DNA from: Paenibacillus graminis
GTDB lineage: Bacteria; Bacillota; Bacilli; Paenibacillales; Paenibacillaceae
Length of the DNA stretch: 64,000 bases
Reading direction: 5' to 3'
Assembly: GCF_000758705.1 (NCBI RefSeq)
Contig: NZ_CP009287.1
Location: forward strand, 558,001 to 622,000
Shown: in pieces, positions 9,101-17,824 of the stretch
How the letters are laid out: each line of letters opens with the position of its first letter
Position numbering within the stretch: position 1 is the first letter of the stretch
Translations under genes and position numbers: made by a program
The notes under the pieces: generated by a model
The model's input: only the letters and a program-made list of their open reading frames with translations
Database searches by the model: none
Told to the model about the DNA's origin: nothing

Positions 9101-9351
9101 CGGCGCTCCCGGGCTGGCTGTTTAATGAGCAGGGAGAAGTGTCCTTCACCTTCCTGGGGCATACCAAGGTAACCTACCACAACCCCCGGCATCTGAACAC
9201 CTTTGGTGAGGGAGGGGCGTTAATCCAGAGTTTGTCGCTGACCTACTGTGACGGCACCGTAAGCTGTATTTCCGGATCGCTGCTGCGCGGTGCTGACGCT
9301 GAGGCGCTGCGCCGGGGGGACATCGCCGAAATCCGGGCGGTGCTGGAATAG
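6112..9351 (+). CDS. Large glycoside phosphorylase-like protein (GH94/GH161 type, often labelled cellobiose phosphorylase)
   Basis: A cytoplasmic protein of 1079 residues. It resembles inverting beta-glucoside phosphorylases: an N-terminal beta-sandwich (NRGQAISSFGVRDKNSPIMEF), then an (alpha/alpha)6 barrel with the general-acid Asp in NKPGWNDAMNGLPG (D654), equivalent to the WND of GH94. The length is well above GH94 cellobiose phosphorylase (about 800) and close to GH161, which includes a beta-1,3-glucan phosphorylase described from Paenibacillus polymyxa (from memory). Expected reaction: phosphate plus beta-glucan oligomer gives glucose 1-phosphate. The ATG at 6112 has GAGGAGGCAGGG upstream. 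It is in one operon with GH30 and ends 28 bases from a convergent gene. The family assignment between GH94 and GH161 needs a profile search. Confidence 0.78.
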   Translation: MSHYYFDSGNFVIEQFHEGKPFASFLPGLAGLKGIPMWTFYVNRGQAISSFGVRDKNSPIMEFSPANISYKNVASSGFRTFIKIKGVPEMYEPFQSARPDPRAKRKMTILPNGLTIEESHAGYGLKTTVHYFNLPGDDYAALVRRVEVENAGGGELDLEMLDGLPEILPYGVENSGYKEIGNLLRSWMEVYNLENGIPFYKLRSSTNDDAQVSEIRSGHFYLSFTAEGERLAPVVDFETVFGGNTSLGFPERFAGLQLAELLAQPQYPVNKVPCGFSGVARTLAPGGKLILNTIIGHVNDIGKINRKAEALCRDEYITSKALEAASLIGELTEDIATRTASPIFDAYCRQSYLDNFLRGGYPFIFDNGGEGAVVHLFSRKHGDMERDYNFFSLAPEYYSQGNGNFRDMNQNRRNDVFFNPRVGSFNIKMFYSLIQADGYNPLSVQGTTFEILPGKAPQLAEWIHTAAADHQEELVKLCAGRFTPGRLINYIADHSVTLKAGEQEFLSGVLALSQQNIEAAFGEGFWSDHWTYNLDLVEGYLDIFPERRQELLFGDETYSFYDSPAYVLPRSEKYVLSDGKVRQYGALLEDEEKLHRLKRKASETHWLRTEGGHGEIYRTNLFVKMLSLALNKFATLDPYGMGVEMEGNKPGWNDAMNGLPGLFGSGMSETFELKRMIVFLLEALERSGNGAGAAESSVKVPAEMSLLLEQVDSATAAILAGEITQFDYWHNVASAREFYRERIRFGITGEQQPVAFALIREALGRFLRKLDIGISLAVEMGGGLVPTYFRFEATRFQAVTDGDGQPVLSGYGLPKAVVEEFEAFPLPHFLEGPTRWLKTLDSPGEARDIYNRIKQTELYDPVTSMYRTSVSLDGESNEIGRIRAFTPGWLERESNFLHMSYKYLLALLKTGLYEEFYGELKTSLIPFLDPAVYGRSTLENSSFIATGGNPDPGTHGRGFVARLSGSTAEFLSMWRTMMAGSHVFSVIDGELAVSFAPALPGWLFNEQGEVSFTFLGHTKVTYHNPRHLNTFGEGGALIQSLSLTYCDGTVSCISGSLLRGADAEALRRGDIAEIRAVLE

Positions 9352-9379
9352 AAGTAATGCGGGAGTGTCTAGTGGATTT

Positions 9380-10897
9380 TCACGTAGTAATTCCGCTCCC
9401 GCTTCCCTTCACCCTGCGCAGACGCAGATTATGCACCAGTACAATCAGCTTGGCAGCCCCGATCACGAGTGAAAGAATACTCAGGATAAACGCGATATGT
9501 CCAAGTCCAGGCAGAAAGGAGAACACCACACTCCATGGAGCAAAAGTATGACTAAAGCCGTATAAAACAGTAATTGGCAGCACTACATTAAACAAAACCA
9601 GACAGAAAGCGAACAGGATAACCCGCAGCGGGGTAAGTCTAAAGCTTTTCTTGCGTTTGAACAGATTAAAAGCCGACACTCCCAGCGTAATCATCACTGC
9701 CGCACTACCGGTATCAATTAGAATATGGGTGCCGGTAATGCTTCCGGCATCCTCCACCGGCTCCCGCCCATGCATAATGTCAAGAATTCCGTCAGCAACC
9801 ATGCTTAGCTTGGAGACGCGGACCAAATAATCATGGGCATTGATTAATACCGCAACACCTATGTTCCCGTCCAGCTTCATATCGGAGTGAAAGCTCTCAA
9901 CATCACCCGGATGCTGAACAACACCATGAACGATTTCCCAGCCCATGCCATATTCACCGCCGGTAGTAGGGTCTTTTATGGCCGACTGATGCATCTGGGC
10001 AACACTTTCCGCGGTAGCCACGCTGATATCGTGGAACTTTCCGCCATTGAGTTGAGCCATTACATAATGGCTCATATCTTCTGCGCTTGAAATCAGATAA
10101 GCGGATGCGAGCATAGAGGGGTTATCCGGCTGCTCAAAAGGGACCATAAAACCAAAGATGGACTGGTAACCTGTGGCTAACCCATGTTTTTTCGCTTCGG
10201 ATGTAGAAGTATAGCTGTTCTTCATATCCAGAGGAGAATACACATGGTCCTGGATATATTCTGCATAAGACTTGCCGGAAACGGCCTGAATAATTCCGCC
10301 CAGTATATCGTAATTGGCATTGGAATATTGAAACTGGGTGCCAACCGGCTCGGTTAAGGGGGTGTTTTTTAGCCCATGTATGAGTTCATCAATAGTAGGT
10401 ACCGTGTTGGAAAAAGCCGTCCGGCCATGAAAAGTGGATATTCCGCTGTTATGATTCAGCAAATGCCGGACCCGGATGGTTTTGGACGCTTCCTTGTCTT
10501 CAAGCTCAAACTCCGGCAAATAATGCTGCACCGGTGCATCCAGATCAATCTTTCCTTGTTCAACCAGCTGCATGATGGCCAGCGCCGTAAACGATTTGGA
10601 GCTGGAGCCCAGAATAAAGGGCGTTTGCGGTGTAACAGGCTGTCCATCCGGACCCGAATGTCCATATCCCTTGGTGTAAATGATCTGGTCTCCCTTCACA
10701 ATGCTGACCGCCATGCCGGGAACATCCAGCTTGTCTAGCATCGATTCAACAAATTTATCAATTGTGGCCGTGTCTACAGCGTGTGGAGCTGCTTCTGCGT
10801 GGGCTGTCCCCGTTTGCAGCAAGGGCAGTATGCTGCCTGCGATCATAAACAGTACGATCATTAGGGTTTGAATTTTAGGGCAAATAGTTCCTTTCAT
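9380..10897 (-). CDS. Serine hydrolase of the beta-lactamase/D-ala-D-ala carboxypeptidase fold with C-terminal membrane anchor
   Basis: 505 residues. A signal peptide (TLMIVLFMIAGSILPLL...AHA) leads to a class C beta-lactamase-type domain. It carries the nucleophile motif S-x-x-K in LGSSSKSFTAL, the YSN motif in FQYSNANYDI and an HPGD element late in the domain. The last ~120 residues contain several hydrophobic spans (ITLGVSAFNLF; VILFAFCLVLFNVVLP; HIAFILSILSLVIG). The enzyme therefore faces outside and is held in the membrane. Family members hydrolyse peptides or esters, and the substrate cannot be told. AGGAGAAGAGG precedes the ATG. It converges on the phosphorylase gene and does not clearly belong to the glycan operon. 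Confidence 0.87.
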   Translation of the reverse strand: MKGTICPKIQTLMIVLFMIAGSILPLLQTGTAHAEAAPHAVDTATIDKFVESMLDKLDVPGMAVSIVKGDQIIYTKGYGHSGPDGQPVTPQTPFILGSSSKSFTALAIMQLVEQGKIDLDAPVQHYLPEFELEDKEASKTIRVRHLLNHNSGISTFHGRTAFSNTVPTIDELIHGLKNTPLTEPVGTQFQYSNANYDILGGIIQAVSGKSYAEYIQDHVYSPLDMKNSYTSTSEAKKHGLATGYQSIFGFMVPFEQPDNPSMLASAYLISSAEDMSHYVMAQLNGGKFHDISVATAESVAQMHQSAIKDPTTGGEYGMGWEIVHGVVQHPGDVESFHSDMKLDGNIGVAVLINAHDYLVRVSKLSMVADGILDIMHGREPVEDAGSITGTHILIDTGSAAVMITLGVSAFNLFKRKKSFRLTPLRVILFAFCLVLFNVVLPITVLYGFSHTFAPWSVVFSFLPGLGHIAFILSILSLVIGAAKLIVLVHNLRLRRVKGSGSGITT

Positions 10898-11154
10898 TTC
10901 TCTGTACCTCTTCTCCTGATCTTATCTCTTTTTTCTTGTTTGACGTATGAATCAAAGATATTCCTTCAATCTTTCAGCTGTCTTTCGTGAATCTTAAATT
11001 AATCTTACATGTACCTCTCTATGCAATTTCCGGGCCACCCGTTTGACGGGTGGTTTCCTCTGAGGTTATAAGCTGCTGCTGCTTTAACACTCAACTTATC
11101 CAGAACTTCACCAACTAATTTGTTCAAATCGGCCAACCCGTTTAAATCTCAGAG

Positions 11155-11340
11155 TTAGGTGGAAAAAGGGAACTTAATTTGTGCGTTTTTGAGGTTTTTG
11201 GGTATTTAGGTGGAAAAAGTATGCTTAATTCGCTCTATTTCCTCGATTTCTTGTTTTGGGCTTGGATTAAGTCTACTTTTTCCCACACGATGATCAGGAA
11301 GCTGGATCTCAAAAGTTAGTTATACTTTTTCCACTTAGGA
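11155..11340. repeat. GTGGAAAAAG repeat module A (two forward, two reverse)
   Basis: Forward copies start with GTGGAAAAAG at 11159 and 11210 (51 bases apart) and continue into (A/G)CTTAATT. Reverse copies (CTTTTTCCCAC and CTTTTTCCAC) lie at 11276 and 11325. The forward-forward-reverse-reverse layout makes the whole module an imperfect inverted repeat. The rest of 10898-11154 shows no gene. Confidence 0.85.
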
Positions 11341-11404
11341 AGACGAGCGGATTAGCGACCAGAAGCCACGAGAAGGCTTAAGGGAGAGGGTCAAGGTGAA
11401 AATG

Positions 11405-11720
11405 CGTGGTACCCACCGAAGTTGATGGAGTCACGGGAGTTACTGGAGCCACTGAAGTTGATGGAACCACTGAAGTTGATGAAGCGACCGAAGTTTACGG
11501 AGCCACCGAAGCTGTTGAAGTCACCGAAGGGGTTGGAAGCCACGGAAGTTGATGAAGCGACCGAAGTTGATAAAGCCACCGAAGTTTACGGAGCCACCGA
11601 AGCCGTTGAAGTCACCGAAGGTGTTGGAAGCCACGGAAGTTGATGAAGTCACAGAAAGTTACCGGAGCTACTGAAGTTGATGAAGCCGCCGGAGTTGCCA
11701 CAATCACCAAAGCTATAGAA
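11405..11720. repeat. Degenerate 18-bp tandem array
   Basis: About 17 imperfect copies of a unit close to GAAGTTGATGAAGCCACC, with a larger repeat of about 91 bases (compare 11478 and 11569). It reads as EVDEAT-like peptides in one frame and is open in several, but has no ribosome-binding site or recognisable domain, so it is taken as non-coding. It lies between repeat module A and the group II intron. Confidence 0.8.
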
Positions 11721-11839
11721 GCCACCGGGTACAGGTGGCAATCGAATCAACGGAAACCTGGCAAAACAAGGTTCCAGTGGATTCGGCAGCATGGGTGCAG
11801 TAAAGCAAGGGGAGGCTGTACAGGCCTCTCCTTGTCCTT

Positions 11840-13724
11840 GTACGTCCAGCATGAGCGTCATCTCTAGGGTGAAAGTCCCGAGCGGGGGCTGGCAAGCGCC
11901 TACCGTTAGCCAAGAGCAAGGGTGTCCACCGTGAGGCGGAATCTGAAGGAAGCTGGAGGCAAAAGCACGGCCTGAGGTACACGAATCCAATTTGAGGCGG
12001 TTGCAGCCGGATAAGTCACCAAGTCATGACGAAATCCTAAGCTGCCAAAGGCAGCAGCCGTAAACTTGGGCAGGCGCGGGCGGAAAGATGGCGTTCTTAT
12101 CTGGGGAGACCTGCTGGATACGCAAGAGAAAAAAAACCTTGGTAACCGTAGCCGAGAGGCTGCGCTGAACTGGCAGGAGTCAGCAGAGGCCATAGTACGT
12201 AAACTGTTGCAACAGTTTACGGAAGGGCTGAACCGAAAGGAGAGAGGAAACCGATGCGTTCACACGAAGAGCAACGACAGCCGAATATCTCGCAAGAGAG
12301 CTGCCAGCAAAGAGAAGCGGTGAAGCCGTCAGGGTATGCTGGAGCGCCGAGTTCTTCGTCGGCACAAGTCGCCCCTTCCTCTCGCGAAGACCAGAACAAC
12401 TTGCTGGAGCGAATGCTCGAAGGGGACAACCTTCGGCTCGCTTACAAACGAGTGGTGCAAAACGGAGGAGCGCCCGGCGTGGACAATGTAACGGTAGCGA
12501 ATCTACAAGCTTACTTGAAAACACACTGGGAATCGGTGAAAGCCGAACTCCTAACGGGAACGTACAGACCTGCGCCAGTCAAACGGGTGGAAATCCCCAA
12601 ACCCGGAGGCGGTGTACGGCTGCTAGGGATCCCGACCGTGATGGACCGTTTTCTCCAGCAAGCACTTCTGCAAGTCATGAATCCGATCTTTGACGCGCAA
12701 TTCTCGTGGTACAGCTACGGTTTTCGTCCGGGGAAGAGTGCGCATGACGCAGTCAAGCAAGCTCAAAGATATATCCAAAGTGGCCTAAGATGGGTCGTGG
12801 ACTTGGATCTAGAGAAATTCTTTGACCGGGTAAACCACGACATGCTGATGGCAAGAGTGGCGCGGAAAGTGACAGACAAAAGAGTGCTGACACTGATTCG
12901 TGCTTATCTGAACGCTGGGGTTATGGTGGACGGAAAGCTGGAGCAGAGCCAGGAAGGAACGCCACAAGGCGGTCCCCTCAGTCCGCTTTTGGCAAACATT
13001 TTCTTGGACGATTTGGATAAAGAATTGACAGGACGAGGTCTGTGTTTCGTACGCTACGCGGACGACTGTAATATCTTTGTGGGCAGTAAGCGAGCAGGTG
13101 AACGCGTTATGGAATCGGTAAGTCGGTTTGTAGAAGGAAAGCTAAAACTGAAAGTGAACCGGGAGAAAAGTGCGGTAGCCAGACCCTGGCACCGGAAGTT
13201 CCTGGGGTTTAGTTTCCTGAGCCAGAAACAGGTGGGTATTTGAATCGCACCGAAAAGCCTCGAAGCATGTAAAGAAAGGATTCGGCAACTCACGAGTCGG
13301 ACCTGGTCGATCTCAATGGAAGAACGGATAAAGCAATTGAACCGCTATCTAATGGGATGGCTAGGTTATTTCCGCCTGGCTTCGGCGAAGACGCAGCTCC
13401 AAAAACTGGACCAGTGGATTCGGAGGAGACTACGGATGTGCCTGTGGAAACAATGGAAACGAGTGCGAACACGAATCCGCGAACTCCGGGCACTTGGAGT
13501 ACCCGAGTGGGCCTGTTTCACGATGGCAAACTCGCGGCGAGGCGCATGGGAAATGTCCCGGAACACGAATAACGCCCTTCCGACTTCCTATTGGGAAGCG
13601 AAAGGGCTGAAAAGTTTGCTTTCACGTTATCTGGAACTTTGTTAACCTTTTGGAACCGCCGTATGCGGACCCGCATGTACGGTGGTGTGAGAGGACGGGG
13701 GCTAGCCGCCCCCTCCTACTCGAT
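11840..13724 (+). mobile_element. Group II intron with degraded intron-encoded protein
   Basis: The 5' end is placed at GTACGTCCAGCATGAGCG, a variant of the GUGYG intron start, followed by the domain I landmark CTAGGGTGAAAGTCCCGAG. The 3' end has a domain V hairpin (CCGTATGCGGACCCGCATGTACGG at 13660-13683) and a domain VI helix (GGGGGCTAGCCGCCCCC) ending near CTACTCGAT at 13724. The reverse transcriptase gene lies in domain IV. A stem-loop (GAGGC...GCCTC) followed by a T-rich stretch sits just before the 5' junction, resembling the terminator-adjacent sites some bacterial introns choose. The ends are judged by eye and could shift by a few bases. Confidence 0.85.
12254..13645 (+). pseudogene. 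ltrA: Group II intron reverse transcriptase/maturase, interrupted by an in-frame TGA
   Basis: The frame encodes a group II reverse transcriptase: RT fingers/palm with GFRPGKSAHDAVKQA, DLDLEKFFDRVNHD, GTPQGGPLSPLLANI and the catalytic YADD at residues 268-271. At 13241-13243 the codon is TGA, ending the protein after 329 residues. The same frame then continues without a shift through IAPKSLEACKERIRQL and the maturase domain (SISMEERIKQLNRYLMGWLGYF) to 13645, giving about 463 residues if read through. A CGA to TGA change is the simplest explanation, since Arg is common there. The stop removes the splicing domain, so self-mobility is probably lost unless the stop is suppressed or a maturase acts in trans. 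Confidence 0.9.
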
Positions 13725-13996
13725 TACGCACCGCTTGATTTTCTATATCATTTGAACTTTGAAACCCCATTATGGGTATAGCAGCGGAGGGGGAGTTTGG
13801 AACTGGAGGAGCGGCAGCGTTCGCCTTTGTATCCGGATTTCATCCGTTTAATAGCGGTGTAAATCAAAGAAATCTGGATACAACAGCGACCGGAAGTCCA
13901 AACATTCCCCGCAGTCACGGCTTTCACCGGCCCAGCAGCACTTTACTTCAAATCCTATAGCCGAAAAATCAGCCCCCAAATACGAAATCTCGGCCC
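13725..13996. other. Gap between intron and ABC operon
   Basis: No supported gene. Short open frames here lack ribosome sites and family resemblance. It is the 3' flank of the intron and leads into the ABC operon promoter. Confidence 0.5.
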
Positions 13997-14025
13997 TTAC
14001 ACCCCAGACTGAAAGCCTATACAAT
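13997..14025 (+). promoter_or_regulatory. Putative SigA promoter of the ABC transporter operon
   Basis: TTACAC at 13997-14002 and TACAAT at 14020-14025 with a 17-base spacer, about 60 bases before the first permease ATG. Confidence 0.5.
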
Positions 14026-14038
14026 AAACACATAGAGC

Positions 14039-14052
14039 TGTAAGCGCTTCAT
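14039..14052. promoter_or_regulatory. cre-like site (CcpA carbon catabolite control)
   Basis: TGTAAGCGCTTCAT resembles the catabolite-responsive element; the left half and GCGC centre fit, while the right half is imperfect. It would lie just downstream of the transcription start, a position at which CcpA commonly blocks elongation. Confidence 0.45.
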
Positions 14053-14083
14053 AGCAAAAACAGAGATAGATTTTGGAGGCCAT

Positions 14084-15076
14084 ATGATGGAGAACAAAAG
14101 CAGCACCGAAGCAAATCCGGCGATGAAACCGCTTCTTTCGCCAAAAATCGAAACCGGTTCAGGTCCGAAAAGTCCGCTATGGAGGCGGCTGCTGGCCCAG
14201 CGCCATTTACAGACAATGGCTCTGCTCGGCGTGGTCTGGATGATTATTTTCAACTATATTCCGATGTATGGTTTGATTATTTCCTTCAAGGATTACAACA
14301 TCGTAAAATCCATTGCCGAAGCGCCCTGGGTGGGGCTGACGCATTTCAGGGAGTTCCTGGATGATGAGGATTTGGTCAATGTCATCAGGAATACGCTGGG
14401 CATCAGCTTAATCAAGCTGCTGATCGGATTTCCGCTGCCGATTATTTTCGCCCTTTTTCTGAACGAGATCCGTTCCTTAAGGTATAAAAAAGCGATCCAG
14501 ACCATCTCATATCTGCCGCATTTTCTCTCGTGGGTAGTGCTGGGCGGGATTCTCGCCACTTGGCTGGCGGATGTGGGGATTGTGAACAATATTCTGCTGT
14601 CGCTCCATCTGATCGATCAGCCGATTACGTATCTCGCCGAGCCCAGCTATTTCTGGACGATCATTATTTCCTCCGATATTTGGAAGGAGCTTGGCTGGTC
14701 CGCAATTATCTACCTGGCGGCCATTTCCGGGGTTTCTCCCGAAATGTATGAAGCTGCGACTATTGATGGAGCCGGTCGTTTTCAGAAAATGTGGTTTGTT
14801 ACCCTGCCGGCGATTAAATCGACGATCAGCATTCTGTTCATTCTGGCAGTCAGCGGGGTGCTGAACTCCAACTTTGACCAGATTCTGGTCCTGCGCAACT
14901 CCCTTAACGACAGCGCCAGCAATGTAATCGACTACTACATCTACTATACAGGGATTGTCTCAAACCGCTTCTCCTACTCTGCGGCGGTCACTCTGATCAA
15001 GGCGGTCATTGCACTGATTCTGCTGCTGATTGCCAATCAGGTATCCAAAAAAATCAACGATACGTCGCTGTTCTAG
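14084..15076 (+). CDS. Carbohydrate ABC transporter permease, LplB type
   Basis: 330 residues with six predicted membrane spans and the permease EAA motif (YEAATIDGAGRFQKMWFVTLP) that docks the ATPase. The N-terminus is an unusual 35-residue soluble lead. Proteins of this group import oligosaccharides together with a YtcP-type partner and a large lipoprotein; the ATPase is normally a shared MsmX-type protein encoded elsewhere, and none is present here. GGAGG lies before paired ATGs at 14084 and 14087. First gene of a permease-permease-binding protein operon. Codons 21-26 overlap a 14-base match to the LacI operator. Confidence 0.92.
   Translation: MMENKSSTEANPAMKPLLSPKIETGSGPKSPLWRRLLAQRHLQTMALLGVVWMIIFNYIPMYGLIISFKDYNIVKSIAEAPWVGLTHFREFLDDEDLVNVIRNTLGISLIKLLIGFPLPIIFALFLNEIRSLRYKKAIQTISYLPHFLSWVVLGGILATWLADVGIVNNILLSLHLIDQPITYLAEPSYFWTIIISSDIWKELGWSAIIYLAAISGVSPEMYEAATIDGAGRFQKMWFVTLPAIKSTISILFILAVSGVLNSNFDQILVLRNSLNDSASNVIDYYIYYTGIVSNRFSYSAAVTLIKAVIALILLLIANQVSKKINDTSLF
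14146..14159. promoter_or_regulatory. Internal match to the LacI operator
   Basis: AATCGAAACCGGTT is identical to bases 4660-4673 of the 24-bp operator, covering its left arm, CCGG centre and two further bases of the right arm. It lies inside the start of the permease gene. A second, roadblock-type LacI site is possible. Confidence 0.4.
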
Positions 15077-15092
15077 ACAAGGAGGACTTACT

Positions 15093-15983
15093 ATGTTTGC
15101 TCTCAAACGCAAAACAAAGGGCGAGGCCCTGTTCGATATCGTCAACAATCTGATTATGCTGTGTGTCTGTTTCCTGACACTGTACCCGATCTGGTACGTG
15201 CTGATCAATGCCTTCAATGACGGAAATGACGCTATGCTGGGCGGGATTTACTGGTGGCCGCGCGTGTTCAGCCTGAAAAATTTCGATGCGGTGTTCGCAA
15301 GCCCCGGCATCATGCAGGCCATGGGGATTACGGTAGCCAAAACGGCGCTCGGTGTACTCGTGCATGTGTTCTTCACGGCGATGGTAGCTTATGCACTGTC
15401 GCGCAAAGGGCTGATCGGCGGCAAGTTCTATATCCTGCTTGGCACGATTACCTTATTCTTCAACGGTGGACTGATCCCGACCTTTCTGCTGAACAGGGAC
15501 CTGCATCTGCTGGATAATTTCCTGGTCTATATCATTCCGGTAATGTTCAGCTTCTTCGATCTCATTATCTTCATGACCTTCTTCCGGGAGATTCCCGAGG
15601 GGCTGGAGGAGGCTGCACGGATTGACGGAGCGAATGACTGGTCCATCTTTCTGCGGGTCGTGCTTCCGGTATCCATGCCGGTTATTGCCACGATTGCCCT
15701 CTTCCATGGTGTGTATCAGTGGAATGATTATTTTGCCGGCATCATCTATGTCAACAATCCCGATCTGCAGCCGATCCAAACTTATCTGTTCCGGGTGGTG
15801 GCCCAGTCCAGCTCCAACCAGATGATGGTGGCCGTCCAGGGCAGCAGTCTTACCAAAAGCGTGACCTCGCAGTCCATCAAACTGGCGACGATGGTGGTCA
15901 CCACGCTCCCGATTGTGTTCGTCTATCCGTTCCTGCAGCGCTATTTCGTGAAGGGTATGATGATTGGCTCAATCAAGGGCTGA
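15093..15983 (+). CDS. Carbohydrate ABC transporter permease, YtcP/LplC type
   Basis: 296 residues and six membrane spans, with the EAA loop EEAARIDGANDWSIFLRVVLP. It pairs with the upstream permease to form the membrane channel for an oligosaccharide. AAGGAGGA precedes the ATG at 15093; an upstream in-frame start would overlap the preceding gene and has no better site. Sixteen bases separate it from the first permease. The binding protein follows after 129 bases that contain an imperfect hairpin (16031-16070), which may let the binding-protein message be more abundant. Confidence 0.93.
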   Translation: MFALKRKTKGEALFDIVNNLIMLCVCFLTLYPIWYVLINAFNDGNDAMLGGIYWWPRVFSLKNFDAVFASPGIMQAMGITVAKTALGVLVHVFFTAMVAYALSRKGLIGGKFYILLGTITLFFNGGLIPTFLLNRDLHLLDNFLVYIIPVMFSFFDLIIFMTFFREIPEGLEEAARIDGANDWSIFLRVVLPVSMPVIATIALFHGVYQWNDYFAGIIYVNNPDLQPIQTYLFRVVAQSSSNQMMVAVQGSSLTKSVTSQSIKLATMVVTTLPIVFVYPFLQRYFVKGMMIGSIKG

Positions 15984-16112
15984 GGTTTGGTTCTGGAGCA
16001 AGCAAAGGTCAAGCGAAGGTACAACCAGGTAACTCCTCCGGTGCTTGGACACATTCGGGTGCCGGAGTTGAGCTTATAATTTACTACAATCTTAGAAAAG
16101 GGGTAAATAAGC

Positions 16113-17810
16113 ATGGGCATGAAACGCAAGCCAAAAGCAATGGTGCTGCTGCTCTTGGGGCTGATGCTGGCATTCTCGGCAGCGGGCTGTTCAAGCGGCA
16201 ATAATGCCGGAAACAATGGCAAGGATAATACGGGAGGCGCGACGAATGCAGCAGAGGCTACCAAAGCACCGGCAGAACCGGCAGCGTCTGCGGTCTCGGC
16301 GGATGAGCCGGGCTGGAAAAGCGACACCTCACCGATTACGTTCGACTGGTATCTGAATTTTGCCTGGTTCCCGAATAAATGGGGTGTAGATCCTACCTCC
16401 CAATATGTAACGAAAAAGACCGGTGTGAACATCAACTTCATCGTTCCCGCAGGGAATGAGAATGAGAAGCTCAACACGCTGATTGCTTCCGGCAAGCTGC
16501 CTGACTTCATTACGCTGGGCTTCTGGGAAGATGCGATCAAGAAGATGATCGAAGGCGAGCTGGTGCTGCCGCTGAACAAGCTGGCTGAAGAATATGACCC
16601 TTACTTCTTCAAGGTGTCGGATGCCGACAAGCTGGGCTGGTATACGCAGCCGGACGGCAATGTATACGGTTATCCGAACTCCTCTTCCTCTCCTGCTGAT
16701 TATAAAAAATATGGCGATAAATATGTCTCCAACCAGACCTTTGTAGTCCGCAAGGATATCTATGAAGCGATCGGCAGTCCCGACATGCGTACTCCGGAAG
16801 GTTTCCTGAATGCGCTGAAGCTGGCCAAAGAGAAATACCCTGAGATCAACGGCCAGCCGATTATTCCGCTCGGTCTGCATGAGTTTACTGAGAACGGCAA
16901 CGACTCGCTGGAAGGATACATTCAGAACTTCCTGAACATTCCTTGGGAAAAGGACGGCAAGGTCTATGACCGCGAAACCGATCCTGAATATGTACGCTGG
17001 ATGAAAACGCTCCGCCAGGCTAACCAGGACGGACTGCTGGCCAAGGATATCTTTATCGACAAACGTGCCCAAATGGAAGAAAAGATTGCGCAAGGCCGCT
17101 ATTTCGCCATGCTCTATCAACGGACGGACTTTGCTTCCCAGCTCGGTACTATTTTCCAAAAGAACCCTGAACAAACCTATATCGCTATAGACGGACCTGC
17201 GAATACCAAGCTGGACCCTCCGGCGCTGAACGGCCCGAGCATTGCCGGCTGGACCGTAACCCTGATCTCCAAGGATGTTAAGGATAAAGCCCGTGCGATT
17301 AAATTCCTCAGCTACCTGAACAGTGAAGAAGGCAACAAGGATCTTTACCTGGGTGAAAAAGGGGTCAGCTATGATACAATTGACGGCAAAGACCAGTTCC
17401 TTCCTGAAGCCTTTGCTCTGATGAACAAGGACCGCGCGGCATTTGACAAGAAATACGGTTCGTCCTTCACGTTCTGGATGCTGCAAAATTCGAATATCAC
17501 CGACCAATGGGCGCCGAAGTCCGTTGAGCCGTTCAAACAGCTGGAAGACTGGACCCGCGGTAAAACTAAAAACACTTCTGAATTCCAGCAAATTGATCCT
17601 ACAGGCAACTCGCCGGAAGGCATTATTGCCACCAAGCTCAAGAACCTGCGCGGTAAAACGCTGCCGAAGCTGCTGATGGCGTCCTCGGATGCCGAGTTCG
17701 ATAAGCTCTGGAGCGATTATCTGGCGAAGAAGGAAAAGGAAGGCCAGGCGACCTTCGATGCTTACCGCCAGACGAAATATGAGGAGAACAAAAAGAAACT
17801 CGGAATGTAA
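16113..17810 (+). CDS. Extracellular solute-binding lipoprotein of a sugar ABC transporter
   Basis: 565 residues. A lipoprotein signal (VLLLLGLMLAFSAAGC) gives the acylated Cys at about position 26, then an Asn/Gly/Ala-rich linker and a large LplA/YtcQ-like binding domain (FDWYLNFAWFPNKWG; LIASGKLPDFITLGF; SLEGYIQNFLNIPW). Such long binding proteins take up oligosaccharides or oligo-uronides in Paenibacillus. It anchors on the outer face of the membrane and feeds the two permeases upstream. AAAGGGG precedes the ATG. A strong terminator closes the operon after the stop. The actual ligand cannot be read; the nearby GH30 and phosphorylase genes suggest a beta-glucan oligomer. Confidence 0.93.
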   Translation: MGMKRKPKAMVLLLLGLMLAFSAAGCSSGNNAGNNGKDNTGGATNAAEATKAPAEPAASAVSADEPGWKSDTSPITFDWYLNFAWFPNKWGVDPTSQYVTKKTGVNINFIVPAGNENEKLNTLIASGKLPDFITLGFWEDAIKKMIEGELVLPLNKLAEEYDPYFFKVSDADKLGWYTQPDGNVYGYPNSSSSPADYKKYGDKYVSNQTFVVRKDIYEAIGSPDMRTPEGFLNALKLAKEKYPEINGQPIIPLGLHEFTENGNDSLEGYIQNFLNIPWEKDGKVYDRETDPEYVRWMKTLRQANQDGLLAKDIFIDKRAQMEEKIAQGRYFAMLYQRTDFASQLGTIFQKNPEQTYIAIDGPANTKLDPPALNGPSIAGWTVTLISKDVKDKARAIKFLSYLNSEEGNKDLYLGEKGVSYDTIDGKDQFLPEAFALMNKDRAAFDKKYGSSFTFWMLQNSNITDQWAPKSVEPFKQLEDWTRGKTKNTSEFQQIDPTGNSPEGIIATKLKNLRGKTLPKLLMASSDAEFDKLWSDYLAKKEKEGQATFDAYRQTKYEENKKKLGM

Positions 17811-17824
17811 CTTCTACACAGAAT

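Noticed and set aside
11422..11867. Short repeat-rich ORFs in the 18-bp array
   Set aside because: No ribosome-binding site, frame changes between units and no known domain.
13772..13960. A 62-codon ORF between the intron and the ABC operon
   Set aside because: No ribosome site, composition unlike coding sequence and no recognisable motif.
16329..17591. A 420-codon minus-strand frame inside the binding-protein gene
   Set aside because: Shadow of the lipoprotein gene, whose signal peptide and domains are clear.
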